This document shows positions 51,464 through 62,331 of a stretch of 64,000 bases of DNA, piece after piece. The position numbers and the translations under genes were made by a program. The notes beneath the pieces were generated by a model. The model worked only from the letters and a program-made list of their open reading frames with translations, did no database searches and was not told the DNA's origin. This DNA comes from Altericroceibacterium spongiae. GTDB taxonomy: Bacteria > Pseudomonadota > Alphaproteobacteria > Sphingomonadales > Sphingomonadaceae. The DNA is taken from positions 1 to 64,000 of the forward strand of contig NZ_RAPF01000003.1 of the NCBI RefSeq assembly GCF_003610805.1. The letters run 5' to 3'. How positions within the stretch are numbered: position 1 is the stretch's first letter; every line of letters starts with the position of its first letter.

Positions 51464-51775
51464 TCACTCCGGCGCGTTGCGCTTCAGGCTTTCTTCCATG
51501 CGGGCAAGCTGTTCGGGCGTTGCTTTGGTCTGATATTTCTCCTTCCACTCCGCCATCGGCATGCCGTGTATCACTTCGCGCGCACCCGCTTTGTCGTAAT
51601 CCGCTCCGGCATCACGAATCCAGTCTGCAAGACAATTCCGGCAAAAACCGGCGAGACCCATCAGCTCAATATTCTGTGCATCGTGACGCTGGCGCAGATG
51701 ACGCACCAGCCGGCGAAAAGCCGCCGCTGCCACATCATCGGGTAATTCATCCAAAGGATCGTTCGTTTTGGTCAT
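51464..51775 (-). CDS. DUF1244 family protein
   Basis: A 103-residue protein with the DUF1244 core: AFRRLVRHLRQRHDAQNIELM, LAGFCRNCLADWI and YDKAGAREVIHGMPM. The conserved Cys pair in FCRNCL suggests a metal or redox site, but no function is established. The ATG at 51775 has AAGGA upstream. The frame stays open upstream only as the antisense of pyk. Confidence 0.85.
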   Translation of the reverse strand: MTKTNDPLDELPDDVAAAAFRRLVRHLRQRHDAQNIELMGLAGFCRNCLADWIRDAGADYDKAGAREVIHGMPMAEWKEKYQTKATPEQLARMEESLKRNAPE

Positions 51776-51820
51776 GTTTGGTCCTTGTTTTGTCTTCCCT
51801 CTTTGCCATAGGCATTGTGC

Positions 51821-53284
51821 ATGGCAAAATTCGAACCGCGTGACCGTAAGGTCAAGATTCTCGCTACTGTCGGCCCCGCCAGCAGTGATCCCGAAATGCT
51901 CCGGCGCCTTTTTCGGGCCGGAGCGGATGCGTTCCGGCTCAATATGAGCCATGGGGATCATTCGGTACACGCCAAAAGCTTTGCGGCGATACGGGCGCTG
52001 GAAAAAGAATTCCGGCACCCCATAGCTATTCTGTGCGATCTGCAGGGGCCTAAGCTGCGAGTCGGCGAGTTTAAGGACGGCAAGGCGATCATTCCGCATG
52101 GCGGCCGTTTCACGCTGGACCGCAATCCGGAACCGGGTGACGCAACACGCGTACAACTGCCGCATCCTGAATTATTCGGCCTGCTGGAAAAAGGGCATCG
52201 CCTGCTCATTAATGACGGCAAAATCCGCATGCGTGTGCGCGAGGCGACTGAAGATGCGATTCATTGCACCGCTGAAGTTGGGGGAGTGATTTCCAACCGC
52301 AAGGGTGTGAACGTACCCGATGCCGAGGTCCCTATTCCAGCTCTGACCGAGAAGGACAGGCGCGATCTTGTCTTTGCGATCGAGCAGGGGGCGGACTGGA
52401 TCGGCCTGTCTTTCGTTCAGCGCCCGGACGATCTGGCCGAAGCCCGTAAGCTGATGGGCGGTTACGGATCGCTCTGCGCCAAGATCGAAAAGCCGCAGGC
52501 GATCAAACGCCTCGATGAAATTATCGAATTATCCGATGGAGTGATGGTCGCGCGCGGCGATTTGGGTGTGGAACTCAATCCCGAGGAAGTGCCACCGCTG
52601 CAAAAGCGGATCGTCAATGCCGCGCGTACGGTGGGCAAGCCGGTGATTGTCGCTACGCAGATGCTTGAATCGATGATCGAGAGCCCGGCTCCGACCCGGG
52701 CTGAGGTTTCCGATGTCGCCAATGCGGTTTATGACGGGGCCGATGCCGTCATGCTGTCAGCCGAAACCGCAGCGGGTGACTGGCCCGAAGAAGCAGTTCT
52801 GATGATGGACCGGATCGCGGCACAGGTGGAGCGGAGCGACGATTACCGGTTGCGCGTTCGTCTGCTGGAAACACTGCCCGATCCGACCACAGCCGATGCA
52901 CTGTCCCATGCCTGCATGACCATTGCAGATACGGTTCCGATCCGCGCTATCGTCACTTTTACGGCGAGCGGCGCCTCGGCGCGCCGTGTGGTGCGGGAAC
53001 GACCTTCAGTGCCGGTTATGGTGTTGACCCCTTCGCATGTAACTGCACGCCGCTCCGCCTTGCTGTGGGGCGCCTATTCGGTTGTGACCAAGGATATTGG
53101 CAGTTTCGAAGAAATGATCGCCAAGGGTAAACGTATGGCTCTGCGTCACGATTTCGGCGAAGCGAATGACAAGCTGGTTGTACTGGCCGGGGTTCCTTTT
53201 GGCACACCGGGGGCAACCAATCTGCTTCATGTCGTCACCTTGCAGGGTGACGAGCTGAAGAAGCATCATGACCAGACCGGGTGA
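51821..53284 (+). CDS. pyk: Pyruvate kinase
   Basis: A 487-residue glycolytic enzyme that makes pyruvate and ATP from phosphoenolpyruvate and ADP. It starts MAKFEPRDRKVKILATVGPAS. The family signature is CAKIEKPQAIKRLDEI near residue 219, followed by MVARGDLGVELN and PVIVATQMLESM. The Asn-Met-Ser-His potassium-site segment is FRLNMSHGDH. A TTG lies two codons upstream, but the ATG is preferred. A strong hairpin (53306-53339) follows. Confidence 0.96.
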   Translation: MAKFEPRDRKVKILATVGPASSDPEMLRRLFRAGADAFRLNMSHGDHSVHAKSFAAIRALEKEFRHPIAILCDLQGPKLRVGEFKDGKAIIPHGGRFTLDRNPEPGDATRVQLPHPELFGLLEKGHRLLINDGKIRMRVREATEDAIHCTAEVGGVISNRKGVNVPDAEVPIPALTEKDRRDLVFAIEQGADWIGLSFVQRPDDLAEARKLMGGYGSLCAKIEKPQAIKRLDEIIELSDGVMVARGDLGVELNPEEVPPLQKRIVNAARTVGKPVIVATQMLESMIESPAPTRAEVSDVANAVYDGADAVMLSAETAAGDWPEEAVLMMDRIAAQVERSDDYRLRVRLLETLPDPTTADALSHACMTIADTVPIRAIVTFTASGASARRVVRERPSVPVMVLTPSHVTARRSALLWGAYSVVTKDIGSFEEMIAKGKRMALRHDFGEANDKLVVLAGVPFGTPGATNLLHVVTLQGDELKKHHDQTG

Positions 53285-53305
53285 TCTGAAGGTCCTGTAA
53301 AAGGA

Positions 53306-53339
53306 TCTCCGCGCCCGTGAGGGTATCCGGGCGCGGAGA
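53306..53339. terminator. Exact 12-bp hairpin between pyk and the catalase gene
   Basis: TCTCCGCGCCCG (53306-53317) pairs exactly with CGGGCGCGGAGA (53328-53339) around a ten-base loop, without a T-run. It is placed between convergent genes. Confidence 0.6.
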
Positions 53340-53449
53340 GAAACATGCCGAAGCCAGGGTTTTGGGGGCAGGCAGCTTCGGCACATCATATATTCAGCCC
53401 GAAAATGACGAGAGGAAGACCATTCCTCCCGTCACAATCGCGTATTGCC

Positions 53450-54991
53450 TCAGAGGGCTTCAGCGAGATCCGGGCTGGTCCCTTCCAGCTTTTCCGGCAC
53501 CGGCGCTTCCATATCCAGCGCCTGTGCCACACCGGCGCCATAGGCTGGATCGCAGCGTGTGCAATTATCTATATGGCGCTGTTTTATGAAATCAGGAGCA
53601 TCACCCATTGCTCTTGCGGTATTGTCGAACAGGACCTGTCGCTGATCGGCGCTCATCAGGCGGAACAGCGCGCGGGGCTGACTGAAATAGTCGTCATCAT
53701 CTTCGCGGAAATTCCAGAAATCGGCATTCCCATCGATCTTGAGCGGTGGTTCGCGATAATCGGGTTGTTCGAGCCACTGGCCGAAACTGTTGGGCTGATA
53801 ATGTGGCAGAGATCCGTAATTACCATCCATCCGGCCGTAACCATCGCGGTGATTGCTCATCACCGGGCATTTCGGCGCGTTGACCGGAATCTGGTGGTAA
53901 TTCACACCCAGGCGATAACGCTGGGCATCGGCATAAGCGAACAGCCTGGCCTGCAACATCTTGTCGGGTGAAAATGCAATTCCCGGCACGGTGCTGGACG
54001 GGGCAAAGGCACTCTGTTCCACATCCTGAAAGAAATTCTCGGCGTTGCGATTCAGCTCGAATTCCCCCACTTCGATCAGCGGATATGTCTTTTGGGACCA
54101 CACCTTGGTGAGGTCGAAAGGGTGGAAACCGCAGGTTTCGGCCTCTTCCTCATTCATCACCTGGATATACATGGTCCATTTCGGATAATCGCCACGCTCG
54201 ATCGCTTCGAACAAATCCCGCTGATGGGATTCGCGATCCTGTGCCACCATAGAAGCGGCTTCCTCATCGGTGAGATTTTCGATGCCCTGCTGCGTCTTGA
54301 AATGGAATTTGACCCAGAACCGCTCGTTTTCGGCATTGATGAAGCTGTAGGTGTGGCTGCCGAAACCGTGCATGTGACGATAACTTTTCGGAATACCGCG
54401 ATCCGACATGACGATGGTAACCTGATGGAAGGCTTCGGGAAGCAGCGTCCAGAAGTCCCAGTTATTTGTGGCTGAGCGCATATTGGTTTTGGGGTCGCGC
54501 TTCACCGCTTTGTTGAGATCGGGAAACTTGCGCGGATCGCGCAGGAAGAAGACCGGCGTGTTGTTGCCGACCATGTCCCAATTGCCTTCCTCGGTGTAGA
54601 ATTTAAGAGCGAAGCCACGAATGTCACGCTCGGCATCGGCTGCACCGCGTTCACCTGCAACCGTTGTAAAACGAGCGAACATGCCGGTTTCCTTGCCCAC
54701 TTCGGAGAGGAAGCTGGCGCGGGTGTAGCGGGTGATATCCTTGGTCACACGAAAGGTGCCGAAGGCCCCCGATCCTTTGGCGTGCATACGCCTTTCGGGA
54801 ATGACTTCCCGATTGAGATTGGCCAGCTTTTCCAGCAACCAGATATCCTGCATCAGGAGCGGACCGCGTGGCCCGGCTGTGTAGCTGTTCTGATTGTCGA
54901 CGACGGGCGCGCCGAACGCTGTGGTCAGTTGAGATTGGGGCAGATTGCCATGCATAACCGGGCATCGGCCGCCGGATTTCGAATTCGCCAT
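53450..54991 (-). CDS. katA: Haem catalase
   Basis: A 513-residue monofunctional catalase that dismutates hydrogen peroxide. The catalytic His70 lies in [15 protein letters not shown], the distal Asn in [11 protein letters not shown] (about 143), and the proximal haem Tyr in [14 protein letters not shown] (about 353). The length and lack of a C-terminal flavodoxin-like domain mark a small-subunit catalase. No NADPH-binding claim is made. It is divergent from the nitronate monooxygenase gene. Confidence 0.96.
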   Translation of the reverse strand: MANSKSGGRCPVMHGNLPQSQLTTAFGAPVVDNQNSYTAGPRGPLLMQDIWLLEKLANLNREVIPERRMHAKGSGAFGTFRVTKDITRYTRASFLSEVGKETGMFARFTTVAGERGAADAERDIRGFALKFYTEEGNWDMVGNNTPVFFLRDPRKFPDLNKAVKRDPKTNMRSATNNWDFWTLLPEAFHQVTIVMSDRGIPKSYRHMHGFGSHTYSFINAENERFWVKFHFKTQQGIENLTDEEAASMVAQDRESHQRDLFEAIERGDYPKWTMYIQVMNEEEAETCGFHPFDLTKVWSQKTYPLIEVGEFELNRNAENFFQDVEQSAFAPSSTVPGIAFSPDKMLQARLFAYADAQRYRLGVNYHQIPVNAPKCPVMSNHRDGYGRMDGNYGSLPHYQPNSFGQWLEQPDYREPPLKIDGNADFWNFREDDDDYFSQPRALFRLMSADQRQVLFDNTARAMGDAPDFIKQRHIDNCTRCDPAYGAGVAQALDMEAPVPEKLEGTSPDLAEAL

Positions 54992-55219
54992 GAGTTCTCT
55001 CCTCGCTAAGATGATGAGAGCTTAGCGAGAGGCATTAATTCGATAAAACCGATTAAAATGGTAACTATGATCGTAAGGGACGATAAAGGCTAATCGGCAG
55101 TTCCGGTTGCTCTGCCTTTTTCACGCCATACCAAAGCGTTGCTTTCGCTCAATTGGCGACTTGCTGCGCTGATATCACCTGTTAAGGCGGCTCACCCTTC
55201 AGAATAAAAAGATACGATT

Positions 55220-56230
55220 ATGAGCGACTATCCCAAAACGCAGGACCTGATGCGCCGTGGCGCGGAATTTCTCGGCAGCGACTATGCCATTCTGTGCGGT
55301 GCGATGAGCTGGGTTTCCGAACGCAATCTCGTGGCGGCGATTTCCAATGGCGGCGGTTTTGGCGTGATTGCCTGCGGGGCGATGACGCCGGAATTGCTCG
55401 ACGCCGAGATCGCCGGGACGAAAGCGCTGACCGACAGGCCCTTTGGCGTGAATCTCATTACCATGCATCCGCAACTGAGCGAACTGATCGCGGTCTGTGC
55501 AAAACACGGTGTAGGCCATGTGGTGCTGGCGGGGGGGATTCCGCCCAAGGGCAGCGTCGAAGCGATCAAGGCGTTCGGGGCGAAAGTGCTTGTTTTTGCA
55601 CCGACAATTGCGCTGGCAAAAAAACTGTTCCGCTCAGGAGCCGATGCGCTGGTGATCGAAGGTATGGAAGCAGGCGGCCATATCGGACCGGTTTCAACGT
55701 CGGTTCTGGCGCAGGAATTTCTTCCCGCGCTGGCGGAAGAACATCTGGTTTTCGTGGCTGGTGGAATCGGCCGGGGCGAGGCGATTGCGGGCTATCTCGA
55801 AATGGGCGCTGCCGGGGTGCAGCTCGGCACGCGCTTCGCCTGTGCAGCGGAAAGTATCGCGCATCCCGATTTCAAGAAAGCCTTCTTCCGCGCCAATGCG
55901 CGCGACGCTGTGGCGAGCGTGCAGGTCGATGCCCGATTGCCGGTTATTCCGGTGCGCGCGCTCAAAAATAAAGGCACAGAGGAATTCACTGCCAAACAGC
56001 GCGAAGTGGCAGGATTGCTGGATTCCGGCGTGGTGGCAATGGGCGAAGCCCAGCTTCAGATCGAACATTACTGGGCAGGGGCTCTGCGCCGTGCAGTGAT
56101 CGACGGCGATGTTGAAGCGGGGTCGATCATGGCCGGGCAGTCGGTCGGTATGGTCAAACAGGAAGAGCCGGTGGCCGAGATTATCGACGGTCTGATGGCC
56201 GAAGCCGAGGCGGCGCTGACACGCCGTTAA
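55220..56230 (+). CDS. Nitronate monooxygenase family flavoprotein
   Basis: A 336-residue FMN TIM-barrel enzyme of the NMO/FabK superfamily. Typical segments are AILCGAMSWVSERNLVAAIS, SNGGGFGVIACGAM, ADALVIEGMEAGGHIG (the phosphate and substrate-side motif) and VAGGIGRGEAI with GAAGVQLGTRF. Reactions include oxidation of propionate 3-nitronate and related nitronates, or enoyl-ACP reduction; the GGHIG motif favours the NMO branch. The ATG is isolated by a 228-base divergent region from katA. Confidence 0.88.
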   Translation: MSDYPKTQDLMRRGAEFLGSDYAILCGAMSWVSERNLVAAISNGGGFGVIACGAMTPELLDAEIAGTKALTDRPFGVNLITMHPQLSELIAVCAKHGVGHVVLAGGIPPKGSVEAIKAFGAKVLVFAPTIALAKKLFRSGADALVIEGMEAGGHIGPVSTSVLAQEFLPALAEEHLVFVAGGIGRGEAIAGYLEMGAAGVQLGTRFACAAESIAHPDFKKAFFRANARDAVASVQVDARLPVIPVRALKNKGTEEFTAKQREVAGLLDSGVVAMGEAQLQIEHYWAGALRRAVIDGDVEAGSIMAGQSVGMVKQEEPVAEIIDGLMAEAEAALTRR

Positions 56231-56303
56231 GCCATCGCGTTACGGGGGGCTGACCGGCACCGAACAGGGCCAGAAGGCGCTTCAACAGAGCCATAAGACA
56301 TGA

Positions 56304-56337
56304 AAAAGGCCCCCGAACCAAGATCCGGGGGCCTTTT
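56304..56337. terminator. Bidirectional terminator between the monooxygenase and ligM genes
   Basis: AAAAGGCCCCCG (56304-56315) pairs exactly with CGGGGGCCTTTT (56326-56337), with A and T tracts on both sides, between convergent genes. Confidence 0.92.
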
Positions 56338-56361
56338 CTGTTTTCGCTGTATAGCCGAAGC

Positions 56362-57824
<1,463 letters not shown>

Positions 57825-57872
57825 TTGCCGGCCTGCAAGCGTAAAGGCACGTTACCGTTAGGGAGCCAGGAT

Positions 57873-58274
57873 ATGCGAGTCGAGTCCCTCGACCATGTAA
57901 ACATCATCACCGACCGGATGGAGGAAACCGCACAATTCTATGCGCAATTGCTCGATCTTGAACGGCGCGATGCACCGCCGCCGCTGACGCCCGACAATGC
58001 CACATGGATGTTCGATGCGGCGGGCCGTGCGATAATTCATATCAATACGGTGGATTGTCCGCGCACTTATGACCGCGCGGTGGAGCCGGGTTCGCTAACC
58101 GGCGCGCTGCATCACGTGGCTTTGAAATGCGAAGGCTATGAGTCGGTCATTTCGCGGCTCGATGCGATGGATGCCGATTATCAGACCAATCTGGTCGAAG
58201 CGATTGGCCTGCGGCAAATCTTCACTGCCGATCCGAACAATGTCCTGCTGGAACTGAATTTCTTTGCCGTATAA
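57873..58274 (+). CDS. VOC superfamily protein
   Basis: A 133-residue two-module vicinal-oxygen-chelate protein (glyoxalase/extradiol dioxygenase fold). The metal-ligand pattern fits: His near the start (SLDHVNIIT), a central Glu/His strand (AIIHINTV), HHVALKC, and Glu in NNVLLELNFF. The partner could be a lyase or a small dioxygenase. ATG 57873 has AGGGAG upstream. It is divergent from ligM, 110 bases away, so a role in methoxy-aromatic metabolism is an inference from position. Confidence 0.78.
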   Translation: MRVESLDHVNIITDRMEETAQFYAQLLDLERRDAPPPLTPDNATWMFDAAGRAIIHINTVDCPRTYDRAVEPGSLTGALHHVALKCEGYESVISRLDAMDADYQTNLVEAIGLRQIFTADPNNVLLELNFFAV

Positions 58275-58302
58275 AAAGAGGGAGGGGACATCCCCCTCCC
58301 TC
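58273..58302 (-). terminator. Terminator of the dienelactone-hydrolase-like gene
   Basis: On the minus strand GAGGGAGGGGGA pairs, with one bulged base, with TCCCCTCCCTC and is followed by TTTTT (plus-strand A tract 58273-58277). Confidence 0.75.
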
Positions 58303-58341
58303 CGTTGACGGGTTTGCGGGACCGAAAGGCGCTCGCCCGGC

Positions 58342-59325
58342 TTAGTCCAGATTGCCGTTAAAGAAGCCGGTCAGCTTGTCGAAGGGGATGAGGCCGGTGC
58401 GGTCATAGAGATCGACATGGCCGGCCCCTTCCACCCAGAACAATTCCTTAGGCTCGGCCGCGCGGGCATAGGCGTCTTCGCTGAACTCGCGCGAATGCGC
58501 TTCGGTCCCGGTAATGAACAGCATGGGGCGCGGGCTGATCGTTTCGATATCCATGAAAGGATAGAAGTTCATGAACTTCGTGTTGCTGCTCGTGGTGGGA
58601 TGTGTGGTGGTTTCCCGCGTCTGCCCCTTCGGTATGACTTCACCGCGCGGGGTGCGATAATAATCGTAGAATTCGTCTCCGATCGGATTGCCGGTGATTT
58701 CATGCGGTGTGCCGCTGGTATAGGCCAGCGGCGCGCCTTCGGCTTCGGCCCAGCGCTGCTGTGCGGCTTCGGCAATCGCAGCCTTGCGATCTTCGAGCGA
58801 GACCGATTTGTTGAGGCCATGCCGATTGGCCTGGCCCATATCGTACATGCTTACCGTCGCGACCGCCCGAATGCGCGGATCGATCCTGGCGGCGCTGATA
58901 ACGAAGCTGCCGCTGCCGCAAATGCCGATAGCGCCGATCCGGTCGCGGTCGATATAATTCTGCGTGCCGAGATAATCCACCGCCGCGCTGAAGGCTTCGG
59001 CATACATATCGGGTGAAACGCGGTTGCGTGCACCTTCGCTGTCTCCCCAGAAGGGCAGATCGATAGCGATAGTGACAAAACCCTGCTCGGCCATTTTGGT
59101 GGCATAGAGATTGGCGCTCTGTTCCTTCACCGCTCCCATCGGATGGCCCACGACCAGAGCCGGATGAGTCGTGTTGCGGTCGAGATTCTTCGGGATGAAC
59201 AGATTGCCCGCCACATGGGTGTCGTACACTGTCCTGAAAGTGATCGCGTCACGTGTAACGGCATCGCTCTTATAGAAATTGTCCGCTCCATTGGAGAGAT
59301 CGGGCGTATATGTTTCGGATGCCAT
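58342..59325 (-). CDS. Alpha/beta hydrolase, dienelactone-hydrolase-like
   Basis: A 327-residue hydrolase. The nucleophile elbow is GICGSGS (134-140) with Cys136 the probable nucleophile, as in the GFC-type elbow of dienelactone hydrolases; Ser138 is an alternative. LFITGTEAHS and GAGHVDLYD (His near 307) supply the acid and base. It also has an oxyanion-type HPMGAVKEQ loop (61-69). Cleavage of cyclic or ester bonds in aromatic catabolism is possible, but the substrate is unknown. Confidence 0.8.
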   Translation of the reverse strand: MASETYTPDLSNGADNFYKSDAVTRDAITFRTVYDTHVAGNLFIPKNLDRNTTHPALVVGHPMGAVKEQSANLYATKMAEQGFVTIAIDLPFWGDSEGARNRVSPDMYAEAFSAAVDYLGTQNYIDRDRIGAIGICGSGSFVISAARIDPRIRAVATVSMYDMGQANRHGLNKSVSLEDRKAAIAEAAQQRWAEAEGAPLAYTSGTPHEITGNPIGDEFYDYYRTPRGEVIPKGQTRETTTHPTTSSNTKFMNFYPFMDIETISPRPMLFITGTEAHSREFSEDAYARAAEPKELFWVEGAGHVDLYDRTGLIPFDKLTGFFNGNLD

Positions 59326-59518
59326 GCCTTCGGTTCCTTTCTCGTTTGGTCCGTTCAGACCGTGCCAGAGCGGAAAGACAATGTTACCTGTCCGGCACTG
59401 CCGTTATTCGGTACAGCTATGAGATAAGAAGGCCGTATATCTGGGGTAGATGCCATCCTTTGCACTCTGCGGTGAGCTGCGTTCAACAAAGCGATGGCAG
59501 GACTATGGCCCTTTGCGG

Positions 59519-60502
59519 CTAAGCGGCGAAACGGCGGCGATATTCAGCGGGGGTGAGGCCGACGATGCGACGGAAAACCCGGCGAAAGGCGCTGGCATCC
59601 TGATAGCCGACTTCCCAGCCGATCTGTTCGGCGGAGGCTTTGCTGAACTGCAATTGCTCCTGCGCGCGGGCGACCCGTAAACGCTGGGCATATTCGGTGG
59701 TGGTGTGCCCGGTGGCCTTGCGGAAGCGGCGCAGAAGGGTGCGTTCTTCAAGGCCCGACACATCGCATAAGACGGGCAGATCGATGTCGGTCGCGCCGGT
59801 GGTCTGAAGCCAGTGCTGCAATTTCAGAATGGTTTTGTCGCCATGAGAGAGATTAGGCGAAAACACGCTATAATAACGCTGTTCGCGCCCTGGCGGATCG
59901 ATCAGGAACATGCGTGCCGTATCCATCATGATCGTGGGACCGAGATATTTTGCAATCAGTTGCAGGCCCAGATCGGTCCAGGCCATAACCCCGCCCGCGG
60001 TGAAAATATCGCCATCGTCGATCGTTAGCCGGTCAGTATCGGGCTGCGCTTCGGGAAAGCGGCTTTGCATCAGCTCCCGGTAAATCCAGTGGGTCGTGAC
60101 CCGGCGTCCGTCCAGCAGGCCGGTTTCGCCCAGAAGCAAGGCCCCGCCGCACACCGATGCGAGAACAGTTCCCTCTTTATGCAGCGCCCGCAGCCATGGC
60201 GCATAGGATTGGGCCAGCGCGCGATCGACCGGCCCGCCCAGTGCCGGAGGAAGCACCACCACAGCGGGATGAACGTCTTGCTGACTATGCGAATGGAACA
60301 CCGGAGCCGGGCTGCCCGTTTCTGCCGATTGTCGCCAATGGCTCACCGTGAGAACGGGCGGAGTGCCGCCGGGAGATTTGTCCTGCGCGATTTCATCGCC
60401 TTTCAGCAGCAGATCGGTCAGGCCCAGCACGGCGGCCATCTGGCATCCGGGATAGATCAGAATGGCGATATTCGGCGCAGCGGAAGCGGATGGAATCGAC
60501 AT
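59519..60502 (-). CDS. GlxA-type transcriptional regulator (DJ-1/PfpI plus AraC HTH)
   Basis: A 327-residue protein. Residues about 8-200 form a DJ-1/PfpI-like domain with a Cys in the SVCGGAL elbow, and residues about 225-325 form an AraC HTH (LCDVSGLEERTLLRRF, then ASAEQIGWEVGYQDASAFRR). Its layout resembles CdhR/GlxA regulators. It lies 98 bases divergent from the isochorismatase-like gene and probably regulates it. It is not close in sequence to the regulator at 4575, so the two are not a recent duplication. Confidence 0.88.
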   Translation of the reverse strand: MSIPSASAAPNIAILIYPGCQMAAVLGLTDLLLKGDEIAQDKSPGGTPPVLTVSHWRQSAETGSPAPVFHSHSQQDVHPAVVVLPPALGGPVDRALAQSYAPWLRALHKEGTVLASVCGGALLLGETGLLDGRRVTTHWIYRELMQSRFPEAQPDTDRLTIDDGDIFTAGGVMAWTDLGLQLIAKYLGPTIMMDTARMFLIDPPGREQRYYSVFSPNLSHGDKTILKLQHWLQTTGATDIDLPVLCDVSGLEERTLLRRFRKATGHTTTEYAQRLRVARAQEQLQFSKASAEQIGWEVGYQDASAFRRVFRRIVGLTPAEYRRRFAA

Positions 60503-60600
60503 ATGGCGATATTAGCACGGATAATGTCGTTTCCGCCAATCTTCAGATCGCCTAGAGCGGATTAGGCTTGCCGCATCACATTTCAAACAAGGAGCTTTTT

Positions 60601-61149
60601 ATGACCAGGCAAGCCGTTCTCGTCGTCGATTTGCAGAAGGATTATCTCCCCGAAGGCCGGATGGCGCTGGAAGGCGTGCATGAGGCTGTGGCCAATGCGG
60701 CCAGAGTGATCGCCGACGCTCGTGAAAAGGGCATTCCGGTTTTCCATATGTGGCATGAGGCGCCGGAGGCCGATGCAGGCTTTTTCCTGCCGGGCAGCGA
60801 AGGCACGCAGATTATTCCGCAGGTTACGCCGCAGGAAGGCGAACAGGTGCTGCGCAAGCATTATCCCAATTCCTTCCGCGAAACCGGGCTGCTGGACCTT
60901 TTGCGGGCCGAAGGGATCGAGGCGATCACGATGGTCGGTGCGATGTCGCATATCTGCATTGCCGCCACCGGCCGCGCCGCCACCGATTTCGGTTTCGATG
61001 TGACCACGATTCACGATGCCTGCGCCACCCGTGCGCTGGAATTCGATGGCGTCACGGTTCCTGCCGCGCAGGTCCACGCCGCCAATATGGCCGCGCTGGA
61101 TTTTGCCTATGGCAAGGCGATTGCCACGGCCGATTATCTTTCCGATTAA
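60601..61149 (+). CDS. Isochorismatase-family hydrolase
   Basis: A 182-residue cysteine hydrolase. The catalytic triad is Asp10 (VLVVDLQKDY), Lys86 (VLRKHYPNSF) and Cys119 (AMSHICIAAT), as in nicotinamidase and related enzymes. Substrate may be an amide, a cyclic imide or isochorismate-like compound. ATG 60601 with AAGGAG seven bases upstream was chosen over 60568. The divergent GlxA-type gene suggests an inducible catabolic role. Confidence 0.88.
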   Translation: MTRQAVLVVDLQKDYLPEGRMALEGVHEAVANAARVIADAREKGIPVFHMWHEAPEADAGFFLPGSEGTQIIPQVTPQEGEQVLRKHYPNSFRETGLLDLLRAEGIEAITMVGAMSHICIAATGRAATDFGFDVTTIHDACATRALEFDGVTVPAAQVHAANMAALDFAYGKAIATADYLSD

Positions 61150-61207
61150 GCCAAAGAAGGGGAGGGGCGTGCGGGATTCTTCCCTGCGCACCCTCTCGTT
61201 ACCGCTT

Positions 61208-62107
61208 TTATGCTGGTGCCGATCCGGCGGTGGTGGTGCGGTACATCTCCCGCCGGAAGCCGTCATAATCATTGGCCGCCAGGTGCAGCGTGGCGCGATT
61301 ATCCCACAGGGCGACCATGCCCGTTTCCCAGCGCAGACGGAAAGTGAAGGCGTGATTGGTGATATGGCGGCGGAGAAAATCGAGAATCGGGCCGCTTTCC
61401 TGCGATGTCATCCCTTCTATCCCCACAGCATAGACTTCATCGACATAGAGCGCTTCCTCCCCCGTGTCGGGATGGGTGCGGATCAGCGGATGATAACGCC
61501 CTTCGAGTGCTTCGCGTTTCTGCTGCTCGTCGGCAAAGGGCAGGCCCTTGCCCGCCAGTCTGGCCTGGGTCGCATAATTGGCTGCGGCCGACATATGCAC
61601 CCGCAGCGGGCGTAGCATGTCCTGCATCACCGGGCTGAGGAAACGGAAAGCGAGCGCGGTATTGGTCCAGACCGTATCGCCGCCATAAGGCGGGATCTCC
61701 ACAGCGCGCAGCATGGTGATGGAGGGCGGTTCGGCGAGAAACGGGGAATCGGTGTGCCAGCCACTGCCGAACAGCGCCTTGGAGCGGGTCGTGGCTTCCT
61801 TGATGATCGGATGAACATTGCGGTGCCCCTGCGTCCCCTGCGTATAGGCGTCCACAGCAAAGGGGCCGAGCTTTGCAGCAAAGGCTTCATGCTCGTCATG
61901 CGTCAGGTTCTGATCGCGCAGGAACAGAACCTTGTGGCGGTGCAGCGCATCGCGAAATTCGTTAAAAGCCGCATCGTTCAGATCGGGCAAACGGACATCG
62001 CACAGTTCGGCGCCCAGTGCAGCGGCGGCGGGTTGTACCGTAATATGGCGATAATCGCGCGGGGCATTATCGAAATCGCCATGCAGGCTGATCCGGGCTT
62101 CTTCCAT
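61208..62107 (-). CDS. TauD/TfdA family Fe(II)/2-oxoglutarate dioxygenase
   Basis: A 299-residue oxygenase. The facial triad is His118 and Asp120 in GSGWHTDSPF and a distal His in ATLHLAANDY (about 278), followed by Arg residues in FRREMYRTT that bind 2-oxoglutarate. Members oxidise taurine, 2,4-D or related compounds; substrate is unknown here. ATG 62107 has AGAGGAGAGG upstream. It is convergent with the isochorismatase-like gene, 58 bases apart. Confidence 0.88.
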   Translation of the reverse strand: MEEARISLHGDFDNAPRDYRHITVQPAAAALGAELCDVRLPDLNDAAFNEFRDALHRHKVLFLRDQNLTHDEHEAFAAKLGPFAVDAYTQGTQGHRNVHPIIKEATTRSKALFGSGWHTDSPFLAEPPSITMLRAVEIPPYGGDTVWTNTALAFRFLSPVMQDMLRPLRVHMSAAANYATQARLAGKGLPFADEQQKREALEGRYHPLIRTHPDTGEEALYVDEVYAVGIEGMTSQESGPILDFLRRHITNHAFTFRLRWETGMVALWDNRATLHLAANDYDGFRREMYRTTTAGSAPA

Positions 62108-62331
62108 CGATCCTCTCCTCTCGGCAGACGGTGCGCGGCTATTTTTCTGTCTGGCGCTCCGTTTTTTAAGCACATTGCCCTATTTTGGAAAGATAGCAGT
62201 TCGGCTCTGCATCCGTAAATAATCAGACAAAACGGCCTATTGAAAATAACTATTTAAAACCACGTGATTTTACTTAATCATCTGGCAACTTTAAGGCTTT
62301 ACCCTGTCTGGATCGTAAGAGAGGTTTATGA

